Origin: Edaphobacter lichenicola
Lineage (GTDB): Bacteria > Acidobacteriota > Terriglobia > Terriglobales > Acidobacteriaceae
Assembly: GCF_014201315.1 (NCBI RefSeq)
Contig: NZ_JACHDY010000001.1
Location: forward strand, 744,001-808,000
Reading direction: 5' to 3'
Length of the DNA: 64,000 nt
Shown here: positions 45,007 to 53,855 of the stretch, piece after piece
How positions within the stretch are numbered: position 1 is the stretch's first letter
Layout of the letters: each line of letters begins with the position of its first letter
The notes under the pieces: model-generated
Seen by the model: the letters and a program-made list of their open reading frames with translations, nothing else
The model's database searches: none
What the model was told of the DNA's origin: nothing
Translations under genes and position numbers: made by a program

Positions 45007-46014
45007 CTATTTTACGGTCGCGATGCTCTTGCGAACCATATCCTGCACTTGCTTGGGCAGCGGAGCATAGGTCAGCGCAGCGGCTTCGCTTTCGCCATGG
45101 TCCAGCATCCAGCCGAGAAAATCGGCCAGCGCCTTTGCCTTGTTCGGATCGGTGGAGTGAGTTGGGATCAACAGCCAGGTAAAGCTGGAGATCGGGTAGG
45201 CGTCCGCTCCAGGGGCGTTGGTGATGGAGACGCGGTAGTCTGCGGGCATCGTCTTGGCGGCGCCGGCGGCGGCAGCGGTGACTCCGCCGGTGGAGGCCTT
45301 GAGGAACTTGCCCGAGGCATTCCGTACCGCGCCGAAGCTCATCTTGTTCGTCTCGGCGTAGATCAGCTCGACATATCCGAAGGAGAACGGAGACTGACGA
45401 ACCATTCCGGCGACGCCTTCGTTGCCCTTTTGCCCGATTCCAGTAGGCCACTTGATCGAGGCTCCCTTTCCAGGACCGGAGTTCCAGCCAGACGAAACTT
45501 TGGAGAGGTAGTCGGTAAAGATAAAGGTCGTTCCGCTTCCGTCCGAACGGTAAACAGGAAGGATGGCCTTATCCGGCAGGTTGGCGCCAGGGTTGTCTTT
45601 CGCGATGCGGGAATCGTTCCACTTCGTGATCTTGCCGAGATAGATATCGGCAATTACATCACCTGAGAAGTTCAGATCCTTGTTGATGCCTGGAATGTTG
45701 TACACCGGAACAACGGCCCCCAGAACGGTAGGAATGTGCATGACCTTGACCTTGGCCGCGCTAAGCTGATCGTTGGTCATAGGGCTATCGCTGGCGCCGA
45801 AGTCCACTGTACCTTCGGAGACCTGACGGATGCCGCCGCCGGAGCCGATGGACTGGTAGTTGATCTTCACTTCCGGGTGTAGTGCGCTGTATTCGCTGAA
45901 CCATTTGGAGTAGATGGGATAGGGGAAGGTCGCCCCGGCTCCGTTGATGTTCTGTGCGTTGGCTCCGACAGTTACAAGCGCCAATACGGCTGCTGCAATG
46001 ACTTTCAGTTTCAC
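45007..46014 (-). CDS. pstS: Phosphate ABC transporter substrate-binding protein PstS
   Basis: 335 residues. A signal peptide (MKLKVIAAAVLALVTVGANAQ, quoted as MKLKVIAAAVLALV plus TVGANAQ) precedes a periplasmic-binding fold. GAGATFPYPIYSKWF, YQSIGSGGGIRQ, FGASDSPM and VYRSDGSGTTFIFTDYLS are the phosphate-contact loops of PstS. GTG 46014 is preferred because AGGGGG at 46019-46024 lies four bases upstream; ATG 46038 has no ribosome site. Candidate PHO repeats lie 77 bases upstream. Confidence 0.95.
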   Translation of the reverse strand: MKLKVIAAAVLALVTVGANAQNINGAGATFPYPIYSKWFSEYSALHPEVKINYQSIGSGGGIRQVSEGTVDFGASDSPMTNDQLSAAKVKVMHIPTVLGAVVPVYNIPGINKDLNFSGDVIADIYLGKITKWNDSRIAKDNPGANLPDKAILPVYRSDGSGTTFIFTDYLSKVSSGWNSGPGKGASIKWPTGIGQKGNEGVAGMVRQSPFSFGYVELIYAETNKMSFGAVRNASGKFLKASTGGVTAAAAGAAKTMPADYRVSITNAPGADAYPISSFTWLLIPTHSTDPNKAKALADFLGWMLDHGESEAAALTYAPLPKQVQDMVRKSIATVK

Positions 46015-46064
46015 TCGTCCCCCTAGGATTAAATGCATCGATCCAAATCAATCAGTCAATACAT

Positions 46065-46076
46065 CTCAATATTGAG
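46065..46076. promoter_or_regulatory. 12-bp perfect palindrome upstream of pstS
   Basis: CTCAATATTGAG, between the candidate PHO repeats and the pstS start. It overlaps a possible -10 (CAATAT on the minus strand) and could be an operator. Confidence 0.35.
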
Positions 46077-46089
46077 TGTGAGCGGGAAT

Positions 46090-46107
46090 TGTTACGGAGA
46101 GGTTACA
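46090..46107 (-). promoter_or_regulatory. Candidate PHO box upstream of pstS
   Basis: GTTAC at 46091-46095 and again at 46102-46106, eleven bases apart; in the pstS direction GTAAC-N6-GTAAC. PhoB-type regulators bind 11-bp-spaced direct repeats. The bases do not match the E. coli consensus, and the lineage consensus is unknown to me, so this is inferred from spacing and place. Confidence 0.45.
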
Positions 46108-46124
46108 TCGTAGTGAAAACGGCA

Positions 46125-47495
46125 TTATTCCACCAAGTTCTGGGCCTTGGGGAGTGTGAAGATAAAGTTGCTGCCGGCGTTGAGCTCGCTTTCTGCCCGA
46201 ATCGACCCGCCGTGCGTCTGCACCATGTGTCGTGCAATCGCGAGTCCCAGCCCGGTGCCTCCAGACTCTCTGGAACGGGCTTTATCGACCCGGTAGAAGC
46301 GCTCGAAGATGCGGCCGAGATGTTCCGAGGCAATTCCGGGGCCAAAGTCGCGAACACTGAACTCGACGGCCTCAATCGGGTCCGACACATCGCGGGAGGA
46401 GACGATCACCCTGCAGACGGGCGCGTTCCTGGCCTGGCCGTACTTGATGCCATTCTCAATGAGATTGCTGAGCACCTGGAGGATTGCGTCGGTGTCGGCG
46501 AAGACCTCGGCGGTGGAGATTTCACCGATCTCGAGGATCGATTCGGTGTCCTGTACGAGGCCACTCATCGCCTGCACGGCGTCGCGCACCAGAATGTCGG
46601 CTGGGATGGGGGCTGGGTGCAGCTCCTGCTCGGAGGATTCGACCCGCGCCATGACCAGGAGATCTTCGGTCAGGCGGTTCATGCGGGTTGCGTTCTTGAG
46701 GATGATGCTCAGAAACTCTCGCGCCGGTTGACTGAGCGAAGCCTCATGGTCGAGCAGAGTTTCAACATAACCGGTGATCGAGGTCAGCGGAGTACGCAGC
46801 TCGTGCGAGACGTTGGCTACGAAGTCGCGCTGTGTTCGTTCGACTTGTTCGATGCGGGTGATGTCGTGGAGGACGGCTACGGCTCCGCCACCTGGCATCG
46901 GAGAGACGTTGACTTCAAAGATGCGCCCGGGCAGAAGTGAGGTCGAACGGCCATCGCTCACGACTCTCTGCTCGAGTGCGGTCCGAACGCAGTCCAGAAT
47001 CTCCGGATCGCGAATCGTCTGGACCAGCGCGTGGCCGACACGGATCGCGCTACTGAAGGAGGCGCCCGGAATAAGCTTCTGCATCCGCTGATTGGTCCAC
47101 TGAATGCGGCCTGCCGGATCGACGGCGACGACTGCATCCTGCATACTGTCGATCATCGCCTCAAGTTCGTGGCGGCTCTCTGAGGCTTCGTTGAGCGAGC
47201 GGTTTACGTGATCGGAGGCGACCGAAATGGCACGTGCCAGTCCATCGAAGTCGGTGAAGGAGGGATTGATCTCTCCGACCTGGCGCTCAGGAACCGCCGC
47301 GGCCGAGTTCTGCAGAAGTGTGACGTCCTGCCGAACCGAACGCGCCAGAAAGAGCGCGCTGATGCCGGCCCATGCGATGACGAGCAGGCCGGCGATGATC
47401 CATCGGTACGGCAGCGAGGAGAGCCCGACCAGCGCACAGAGTACCAATGCGATCGCGATGCGAAAGAATACTGAAAGAAAGAAGCTGCGCCTCAC
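46125..47495 (-). CDS. phoR: Phosphate sensor histidine kinase PhoR
   Basis: 456 residues: two short N-terminal membrane helices (about 6-28, 32-52), a PAS domain (about 108-215), HisKA with FVANVSHELRTPL (H231), and HATPase with N box NLIENGIKYGQA, DFGPGI and GGTGLGLAIARHM. The near absence of a periplasmic loop is the PhoR layout: it senses Pst/PhoU state. The stop is 110 bases before pstS, and phoB ends 15 bases upstream of its start, so phoB-phoR is one operon that may continue into pst. Confidence 0.92.
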   Translation of the reverse strand: MRRSFFLSVFFRIAIALVLCALVGLSSLPYRWIIAGLLVIAWAGISALFLARSVRQDVTLLQNSAAAVPERQVGEINPSFTDFDGLARAISVASDHVNRSLNEASESRHELEAMIDSMQDAVVAVDPAGRIQWTNQRMQKLIPGASFSSAIRVGHALVQTIRDPEILDCVRTALEQRVVSDGRSTSLLPGRIFEVNVSPMPGGGAVAVLHDITRIEQVERTQRDFVANVSHELRTPLTSITGYVETLLDHEASLSQPAREFLSIILKNATRMNRLTEDLLVMARVESSEQELHPAPIPADILVRDAVQAMSGLVQDTESILEIGEISTAEVFADTDAILQVLSNLIENGIKYGQARNAPVCRVIVSSRDVSDPIEAVEFSVRDFGPGIASEHLGRIFERFYRVDKARSRESGGTGLGLAIARHMVQTHGGSIRAESELNAGSNFIFTLPKAQNLVE

Positions 47496-47510
47496 GAGTC
47501 GCCCCCTCGC

Positions 47511-48215
47511 CTAGGCCTGAGCCGCCTTCGGAATCTCGAATCGATAGCCTGCGCCGCGCATGGTCTTGAGATAGCGCGGCGTCTCGGCATCAGCTTCGAT
47601 CTTTTCGCGAATACGCCGGACATAAACATCGACGGAACGCGGCGTGACAAAGCGGGCATCGCCCCAGACTGCGTCCAGGAGATGATCGCGGCTAAAGACT
47701 CGTCCGGGATGTCGGGCGAGATAGTCCAGAAGCCGGAACTCTGTCGCCGTCGTCGTTACCAGTTCGCCGTTCACACGAAGCTGCATGGCACTGGCGTCAA
47801 TCTCCACGTTCTCGAACTTCAGCACCGAAGGCGAACTTGGCCGCTCGAAGCGCCTTAGAACTGCCTTTACTCTGGCTACGAGCTCGCGGGTGGCGAAGGG
47901 TTTGGTGATGTAGTCATCGGCGCCCATCTCCAGACCGTGGACGCGGTCATTCTCAGCCGCACGTGCGGTCAGGAAGATGATCGGAACCACGCTGAGGGTA
48001 GGGTTCTGACGGAGACGCCGGCACAGGTCGAGGCCGTCGCCACCGGGAACCATGATATCCAGCAGAAAAAGTGCGGGCGGCTGCCGTTCGGCGTCGGCAA
48101 GTATCTGATTGATAGCGAGATATGGGCGAACCGTAAACCCTGCGCTCTCCAGGTGGTACTGCACCAGGCGGGAGATATCCGCATCATCTTCCAAAACAAA
48201 AATCGTCTGACTCAC
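47511..48215 (-). CDS. phoB: Phosphate response regulator PhoB
   Basis: 234 residues: receiver domain (E9, D10, D11, phospho-acceptor D53 in LLDIMVPGG, K near 103 in YITKPF) and an OmpR/PhoB winged helix with TATEFRLLDYLARHPGRVFSRDHLLDAVWG. It activates PHO genes when phosphorylated by PhoR. GTG 48215 has AGGGG eight bases upstream; a TTG at 48233 is less likely. Repeats with 11-base spacing upstream may allow self-regulation. Confidence 0.93.
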   Translation of the reverse strand: MSQTIFVLEDDADISRLVQYHLESAGFTVRPYLAINQILADAERQPPALFLLDIMVPGGDGLDLCRRLRQNPTLSVVPIIFLTARAAENDRVHGLEMGADDYITKPFATRELVARVKAVLRRFERPSSPSVLKFENVEIDASAMQLRVNGELVTTTATEFRLLDYLARHPGRVFSRDHLLDAVWGDARFVTPRSVDVYVRRIREKIEADAETPRYLKTMRGAGYRFEIPKAAQA

Positions 48216-48245
48216 TTCGTAAACCCCTGTCAACTCGCGACTTGA

Positions 48246-48260
48246 TTAACGTCAGGTTAG
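48246..48260 (-). promoter_or_regulatory. Candidate PHO-type repeat upstream of phoB
   Basis: TTAAC and TTAGC start eleven bases apart (48246 and 48257), the same strand and spacing as the pair before pstS. The match is short and the site is only about 31 bases from the phoB start. Confidence 0.25.
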
Positions 48261-48286
48261 CGCACCCCGGACGGGGGATTGCTAAC
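48256..48286. repeat. Extended inverted repeat between phoB and the response regulator gene
   Basis: GTTAGC and GCTAAC flank an inner CCCC-GGAC-GGGG hairpin, giving a nearly symmetrical stem with unpaired bases. It sits in the divergent promoter region upstream of phoB and could be an operator or a cruciform. Confidence 0.45.
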
Positions 48287-48332
48287 GTACGATGAATCGT
48301 CCACAGTAAACCGTATGAAGAGTACGTTCGTA

Positions 48333-48344
48333 TACTCTAGAGTA
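48333..48344. promoter_or_regulatory. 12-bp palindrome with GAGTA/TACTC repeats
   Basis: TACTCTAGAGTA is a perfect palindrome; another GAGTA lies at 48320-48324. TATACT at 48331-48336 could be a -10 that the palindrome overlaps. A candidate operator for the response regulator gene 31 bases on. Confidence 0.4.
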
Positions 48345-48374
48345 ATCCTACGGATTGTAGATGGTCAGAACTCC

Positions 48375-48743
48375 ATGAAACAAAACTCCAATCTCGTCCT
48401 TTGCGTGGATGACGAACGAATCGGGCTCGAGGTTCGGAAGATTCTGCTGGAACGGGCTGGATACCGAGTGCTAACCGCATCGGATGGACCGACCGGGCTC
48501 GCAATCTTCTCCGCCGAGCCGGTGGAGGCAGTTGTGCTGGACTATTCTATGCCCGGCATGCACGGGGGCGAGATCGCCATCCAGATGCGTCAGGTCAAGC
48601 CCCAGGTCCCCATCCTTTTGCTCTCGGCTTATATTGGGCTGGCTCCCGAGGTGACTGCTGTCGTCGATCTGTATATGACCAAGGGGGAGGGCGCGCCGGT
48701 CCTTCTGGAAAAACTAGGCAGCCTTCTGCAACCCGTCAGTTGA
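48375..48743 (+). CDS. Single-domain response regulator
   Basis: 122 residues, a receiver domain only. The acidic pocket is VDDE (D12, D13), the phospho-acceptor D56 in VVLDYSMPG, and K103 in MTKGEG. No output domain is present, so it acts by protein contact or as a phosphate relay. The CHASE3 kinase gene starts 37 bases downstream and is the probable partner. ATG 48375 has no good ribosome site, but longer frames have no receiver homology. Confidence 0.82.
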   Translation: MKQNSNLVLCVDDERIGLEVRKILLERAGYRVLTASDGPTGLAIFSAEPVEAVVLDYSMPGMHGGEIAIQMRQVKPQVPILLLSAYIGLAPEVTAVVDLYMTKGEGAPVLLEKLGSLLQPVS

Positions 48744-48779
48744 CCGACCCCTCAAAGCAAGGTACGAGATGAGAGGACT

Positions 48780-50579
48780 GTGAATCTAAGTCAGTTCAAT
48801 AACATTTTAAGGCAGGTGTTCGTATTGCCTGTGGTGGCGCTGCTGGTGGTCGCTGGCGCGCTCTACGTTCAGATCCGGGGATCGAACGTCACAGTGAATC
48901 TGATTCAGGAGTCTGATGCCAGAATCTCACAGGCGACCCTTCTCTCGAAGTTGATTGTCGACGAGGAGTCGGGTCTGCGCGGATACGAAACCACCGGCGA
49001 CACAAGGTTTTTGCAACCGTTTTACGAGGCTGAGTCCCACCTGCAGACCGAGATTCAAACCCTCGACAACATGGCCGGCGCGGACGCGGACCAGAAGCAT
49101 GACATTGCAGATCTTCGGGATGAACATCAGACGTGGCAGGATGCGTTTGCGCTTCCCGTCATTGCGACCGTTCGCGGAGGGGGACAGACCAACGACGTGG
49201 ATCTGAACCTTCACGGCAAGGTGCTGATGGACAACGTTCGCCACGACCTTACCGACATCATCCAGAAGGCTGAGGCCAGCCGAGCCCGGCGCATCGCACT
49301 CTGGCATCGTCAGGTCCATAGCCTGCTGTTGGTGTTGCTCGCGCTGGCCCTGGGGATGGGGATGTTGATCGGCCTCTTTACGCGAAGCCGTCTGCATGCA
49401 GTCTCCGCAGCCTACCGGGGTTCGCTGGACATTCTTAGTCGCCGCGCCGAAGAACTCTATCAATCCGAGCAGCAACTCCGGACGACTCTGGAATCGATCG
49501 GCGACGGTGTGATCACGTGCGACGCCGAAGGCCGCATCCAGATGATGAATCCCGTGGCCAGGGAGTTGACGGGCTGGAGCCCGACCGAGGCGAATGGACG
49601 ACAACTCGAAGAGATCTTCCGCATCGTCAATGAGACTACGCGTGAACCGGTAGAGACGCCCGTCGCAAAGGTGAGGCGACTGGACAAGATCGTCGGCATG
49701 GCAAACCATCACACGATTCTTCTGCGCAAGGATGGCACCGAACTCGATATCTCCGACAGCGGCGCGCCTATCCGCGATAAAGCCGGCAATACGATCGGCA
49801 TTGTCCTTGTCTTTCGCGACATCACGATGGAACGCAAGACGCAGGAAGCATTGATCGCGAACGAGAAACTAGCGGTTGCGGGTCGTCTCGCAGCAACCAT
49901 CGCGCACGAGATTCACAATCCGCTCGATTCTGTCTCGAATCTGCTTTATCTCATGCGCAACGGGGCGTCCCCGGAGGAGTCCGTCCACTTCATGGATATG
50001 GCTGAGCAGGAGCTGACGCGAGTCACGCAGATCAGCCGCGCCATGCTTGGGCTGTATCGCGAATCGAAGGCTCCTGTGGTCGTCGATCTCCAAGAGATGC
50101 TCGAGGAGATTCTCCTTCTGATGGAGAGACGGCTGAGCGATCTGGGTGTCACGATTACAACCGAGATGCCCGAACCCATCGAAGTCTGTGCCTTTCCCGC
50201 AGAGCTGCGCCAGGTCTTCACGAATCTCATCACCAATGCAGCCGAAGCAGCGGGCGTTGGTGGCAAGGTGAAGATCAGCATCGCGCCACGGAGCGCAAGC
50301 GTCGAAGCAAATGGCCAGAAGCTGCAGGCTGGAGCAACGGTGACGATCGCTGACAATGGCGAAGGCATTCCAGATGATGTACAGCCACATCTGTTCCAGC
50401 CTTTTTTTACGACCAAAGGAGAACATGGCACTGGCCTCGGCCTTTGGGTGAGCCGTGGAATCATCAACAAACACGGGGGGACCATCACCGTCGTCAGTGA
50501 CACGAGCGATGCGTCGCACGGCACCTGGGTGAGCGTCTTCCTTGCGACCAATCCCACCATCAATGCCGGTGGAGACTAA
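48780..50579 (+). CDS. CHASE3-PAS sensor histidine kinase
   Basis: 599 residues: membrane helix (about 14-32), CHASE3 sensory domain (about 38-180; DEESGLRGYETTGD and QPFYEA are characteristic), a second helix (about 180-201), PAS (about 232-350; GDGVITCDAEGRI), HisKA with AATIAHEIHNPL (H376) and HATPase with NLITNAAEAAG, DNGEGIP and GTGLGLWVS. CHASE3 domains sense unknown periplasmic stimuli. GTG at 48780 follows GAGAGGA. Likely co-transcribed with the single-domain receiver. Confidence 0.9.
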   Translation: MNLSQFNNILRQVFVLPVVALLVVAGALYVQIRGSNVTVNLIQESDARISQATLLSKLIVDEESGLRGYETTGDTRFLQPFYEAESHLQTEIQTLDNMAGADADQKHDIADLRDEHQTWQDAFALPVIATVRGGGQTNDVDLNLHGKVLMDNVRHDLTDIIQKAEASRARRIALWHRQVHSLLLVLLALALGMGMLIGLFTRSRLHAVSAAYRGSLDILSRRAEELYQSEQQLRTTLESIGDGVITCDAEGRIQMMNPVARELTGWSPTEANGRQLEEIFRIVNETTREPVETPVAKVRRLDKIVGMANHHTILLRKDGTELDISDSGAPIRDKAGNTIGIVLVFRDITMERKTQEALIANEKLAVAGRLAATIAHEIHNPLDSVSNLLYLMRNGASPEESVHFMDMAEQELTRVTQISRAMLGLYRESKAPVVVDLQEMLEEILLLMERRLSDLGVTITTEMPEPIEVCAFPAELRQVFTNLITNAAEAAGVGGKVKISIAPRSASVEANGQKLQAGATVTIADNGEGIPDDVQPHLFQPFFTTKGEHGTGLGLWVSRGIINKHGGTITVVSDTSDASHGTWVSVFLATNPTINAGGD

Positions 50580-50605
50580 GCTGCGAAGGAAAGCAGGGTT
50601 AGTCA

Positions 50606-51652
50606 CTAGAGCGCCCGCAACTCCTCGGAGACAATCGCAGCGGCCTTGGTGCAGGCAACGCGATCGACATCGTAGTGCGTCACGAATCGCACCGAGTGAG
50701 GACCAATGGCGCTGGCCAACACTCCTTTCTGCTTCAAGGCCGCAACAAAGCCTACAGCATCACCGCCATTTACCTGATCTTTGCCGCGCAGCTTGAAGAT
50801 CACAATGTTGGTCTGCACCGCATCCAGATCGATCTCCGCCTTACCGGGCTCTGCGGCAACCGAGTCCGCCAGGAGGCGAGCATTGTCGTGATCATCCTGC
50901 AGCCGCTTCGGCATCTCATGTAAAGCGATGAGCCCTGCAGCAGCGAGAACTCCCGCCTGTCGCATCCCACCACCTAACGCTTTGCGATAGATTCGCGCTT
51001 CTTCGATCGCTTTCCTGCTGCCGAGCAGCATCGAGCCGACTGGAGCGCCCAACCCCTTCGAAAGACAGAACATGACAGTGTTGAATCCGCTGGTCAACTT
51101 CGCCACACTGACTCCCAGCGCAGTCGCAGCGTTGAACACTCTCGCTCCATCGAGATGCACTGGCAGGCCGACTTCGCGAGCACCTGCCCATACTTCTTCG
51201 AGCACCGAAAACGGCGTCACCGTACCGCCGGCCATGTTGTGGGTGTTCTCCAGAGTGATAAGGCCGGTCTGAGCCCTGTAGTAGATCTTCGCTCCGATCG
51301 CGAGCTTGATGTGGTCCCACGTAAGAATGCCTCGCTCTGCTGCAACCGTCCGCGCCAAGCAGCCGGAGAATGCGGCCATCATCGCCATCTCCCAGTCCAG
51401 TACGTGGGATCGCGCCTCGCAGATGACCTCCTTTCCATGCTGCGTGTGCAGTCGGATCGCAATCTGATTTCCCATCGTCCCCGTCGGTACGAAGATGGCG
51501 GCCTCGCGACCGAAGACCTCTGCGGCCTCCTTCTCCAGGCGGTTGACGGTTGGGTCTTCACTGTAGACATCGTCGCCGACCTCGGCGGAGGCCATTGCCT
51601 CGCGCATGGCTGCAGTGGGGCGGGTCACGGTGTCGCTGCGCAGATCGATCAT
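50606..51652 (-). CDS. ltaE: Low-specificity L-threonine aldolase
   Basis: 348 residues, fold-type I PLP enzyme. The opening [14 protein letters not shown] and [14 protein letters not shown] are signatures of threonine aldolases; the PLP Lys is in [25 protein letters not shown] holds the Asp that contacts the PLP ring. It splits threonine or allo-threonine to glycine and acetaldehyde, and may supply glycine. It lies 33 bases after hemW in the same direction and may be co-transcribed, without obvious functional link. Confidence 0.9.
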   Translation of the reverse strand: MIDLRSDTVTRPTAAMREAMASAEVGDDVYSEDPTVNRLEKEAAEVFGREAAIFVPTGTMGNQIAIRLHTQHGKEVICEARSHVLDWEMAMMAAFSGCLARTVAAERGILTWDHIKLAIGAKIYYRAQTGLITLENTHNMAGGTVTPFSVLEEVWAGAREVGLPVHLDGARVFNAATALGVSVAKLTSGFNTVMFCLSKGLGAPVGSMLLGSRKAIEEARIYRKALGGGMRQAGVLAAAGLIALHEMPKRLQDDHDNARLLADSVAAEPGKAEIDLDAVQTNIVIFKLRGKDQVNGGDAVGFVAALKQKGVLASAIGPHSVRFVTHYDVDRVACTKAAAIVSEELRAL

Positions 51653-51685
51653 GGTCTTCGTTCTCTCCTGTGATGGTTGTTTTGT

Positions 51686-52912
51686 TTATGCGGCATTGGG
51701 AATCAACAGCCGGCTGAAGACTTCGTTCGAGACTAATCGCCCCTGCGAGGTCAACCGAATCCTGTCGGAGTGGAGTTCCAGGAGACCTGCATCGCGGACC
51801 TCTACCAACGCAGGCATCGTCTCCTGCAGCAAGCCTTCGCCAAACTTTCTCCGCAACTGGTCGAGATCGACCCCTTCATTCAAACGCAAGCCGAGAAAGA
51901 GTGACTCCTCAAAGGCCTCGCTGCGCCCGACAACATCCACTTCGGCATGCGTCGCGTTTTGTCCGGAGCTAAACATTTGAAACGAACTCGGTTCGGGTGC
52001 TTGTCCAAGATATCGATCAAGATCGCTTGTGTTGGCAAATCTCACCGCCTCTTGACCGGCAACAAGCATCGAGTGAGCATCGAGTCCAAAGCCTATGTAG
52101 GGCTGACGCTGCCAGTACTTCAGATTGTGACGGGAGCGGTGTCCGGGTCGCGCGAAGTTCGAGATCTCATACTGCTGCACGCCCGCCTCGTGCAGCATGT
52201 CGCACGCCTGCTGATACCACTCCGCAGCCTGATCCTCATCAGGTACAGCCGCCGCACTGTAGCGACTTCCCTGCTTCAGCATCTCTCGTCCCAGTCGCGA
52301 GTCCTCATCCACTTCAAGTAGATACACGCTGATATGTGGCGCACCGCTCGCGATCGCCTGTTCCACCGAATACTGCCAACTCTGCGCTGTCTGGTGCGGC
52401 AGACCGGCGATCAGGTCGACGTTGATCTCGCGAATGCCAGCGGCGGTCACCCTCGCAATCTCTGCGTTGCACTGCTGGTGGGTATGTAGCCTCCCCACAG
52501 CTGCCGTCTCCTGGTCAACAAACGACTGAACTCCAAAACTGATCCGGTTCATCCCCTGCCGCAGTAGCTCGTCCAGGGTTTCATCCGCGAACTGACCGGG
52601 AGCGCACTCCAGAGTGATCTCCGTATCGGCGTCAAGGTCGAACTCACCACGCAGATGCTGAAATACTTCTCTACACTGTTGTGCCGAAAGCAGGCTAGGT
52701 GTTCCACCGCCAAAGTAGATCGTGTCCACGGCCCTGGGGAGCGAGGCTTCGATTCTTTCTGCAGCCGCGTGCGCTCCGCGAATCTCTCCACAGAGGCGGT
52801 CCACATAGTGCTGCATCCGCTCTGCGCCGAATACATCCGAAGCAAAGTTGCAGAAGGTGCACTTCGCCTTGCAGAACGGAACCGAGATGTAGATGCCGAC
52901 AGATCCAGTCAT
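51686..52912 (-). CDS. hemW: Radical SAM heme chaperone HemW
   Basis: 408 residues. The radical SAM cluster motif is PFCKAKCTFCNF (CxxxCxxC), with YFGGGTPSLL and the C-terminal HemW domain (FLGLRLNEGVDL). The additional Cys/Phe after the cluster (CNF) is as in HemW, which lacks oxygen-independent coproporphyrinogen oxidase activity and inserts heme. ATG 52912 is preferred; a GTG at 52945 is possible, since a purine-rich run falls between them. Confidence 0.88.
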   Translation of the reverse strand: MTGSVGIYISVPFCKAKCTFCNFASDVFGAERMQHYVDRLCGEIRGAHAAAERIEASLPRAVDTIYFGGGTPSLLSAQQCREVFQHLRGEFDLDADTEITLECAPGQFADETLDELLRQGMNRISFGVQSFVDQETAAVGRLHTHQQCNAEIARVTAAGIREINVDLIAGLPHQTAQSWQYSVEQAIASGAPHISVYLLEVDEDSRLGREMLKQGSRYSAAAVPDEDQAAEWYQQACDMLHEAGVQQYEISNFARPGHRSRHNLKYWQRQPYIGFGLDAHSMLVAGQEAVRFANTSDLDRYLGQAPEPSSFQMFSSGQNATHAEVDVVGRSEAFEESLFLGLRLNEGVDLDQLRRKFGEGLLQETMPALVEVRDAGLLELHSDRIRLTSQGRLVSNEVFSRLLIPNAA

Positions 52913-53014
52913 TCGTCCGAAATACCCCTCCCCCAATTGTTTCACGCCCTGTCGTTTCTCGCGGACGTAACTAAACCAGCGACGGCGACTCTAACATCAC
53001 AGAGGTTCAGCTCT

Positions 53015-53797
53015 ATGCTGCAGATTTGCTCCTTCTCCACTTACTTCCTTTCGATCTTCTTCCTTGCGCTGCCGGTCTCCGCACTCTCGCAATCTGCTTC
53101 GTCGAACCGTACACCGGTGCTGGTGGAACTCTTCACTTCGGAGGGTTGCTCCAGCTGCCCTCCAGCAGATGCCCTCTTGGCCAAGCTTGATCAGGATCAG
53201 CCCATTCAGAACGCGGAGATCATCGTTCTGGGGGAGCATGTCGACTACTGGGATAACCTCGGCTGGCACGACCGTTTCTCCTCGCACCAGTACACTGAGC
53301 GCCAGAGCCAGTACAGTGCCCGCCTCGGCGTTGATGGGGTCTACACTCCGCAGATGATCGTGGACGGAAGCGACCAGTTCGTCGGTAACGACTCCACCCA
53401 CGCGCGCCGGTCGATCACGAGCGCTGCACAGAAGGCCAAGCTGAACCTGTCGCTGTCCCGTCCTGTGGTGGACGCCCGAAAGATTTCAGCCTCCGTCTCG
53501 TTGCCAGCGTATTTGGCGTCTTCGTCGCACGGCGAACTCTATGCTGCTCTGGTCGACCCGACCGACGTCACCGACGTTCGCAAGGGTGAAAATGGCGGCC
53601 GCAGGCTACAACACGTCGGTGTTGTGCGGAACCTGCAACGCATCGGCTCTTTGAAAGACCTAGGCGCCGGCCCACTTAACTTCAGCCTCAACGCTCCCGG
53701 AGATGCGAATCTGGTTAACATACGTGTGGTGGTCTTCGCCCAGGAGAACAACCAGGGCAATGTTCTGGGCGCAGTGGTGACCGACGTAAAACGCTAG
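53015..53797 (+). CDS. DUF1223 thioredoxin-like exported protein
   Basis: 260 residues. A signal peptide (about 1-26, ending ALSQS) is followed by the DUF1223 domain: VLVELFTSEGCSSCPPAD with C45 and C48 in a CxxC and WDNLGWHDRFSS, QYSARLGVDGVYTPQMIVDG. This places it with secreted thioredoxin-fold proteins of unknown role. ATG 53015 begins the signal peptide; longer frames extend into the antisense of hemW. It precedes an ABC exporter gene by 58 bases. Confidence 0.85.
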   Translation: MLQICSFSTYFLSIFFLALPVSALSQSASSNRTPVLVELFTSEGCSSCPPADALLAKLDQDQPIQNAEIIVLGEHVDYWDNLGWHDRFSSHQYTERQSQYSARLGVDGVYTPQMIVDGSDQFVGNDSTHARRSITSAAQKAKLNLSLSRPVVDARKISASVSLPAYLASSSHGELYAALVDPTDVTDVRKGENGGRRLQHVGVVRNLQRIGSLKDLGAGPLNFSLNAPGDANLVNIRVVVFAQENNQGNVLGAVVTDVKR

Positions 53798-53855
53798 TGG
53801 AACTGCACTTCCCGAATCTCCCGTCGCCCTTAAGCATCTAGAATAGAGACTGCAA

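Noticed and set aside
52655-53014. N-terminal extension of the DUF1223 protein
   Set aside because: It is antisense to hemW; the signal peptide begins at ATG 53015.
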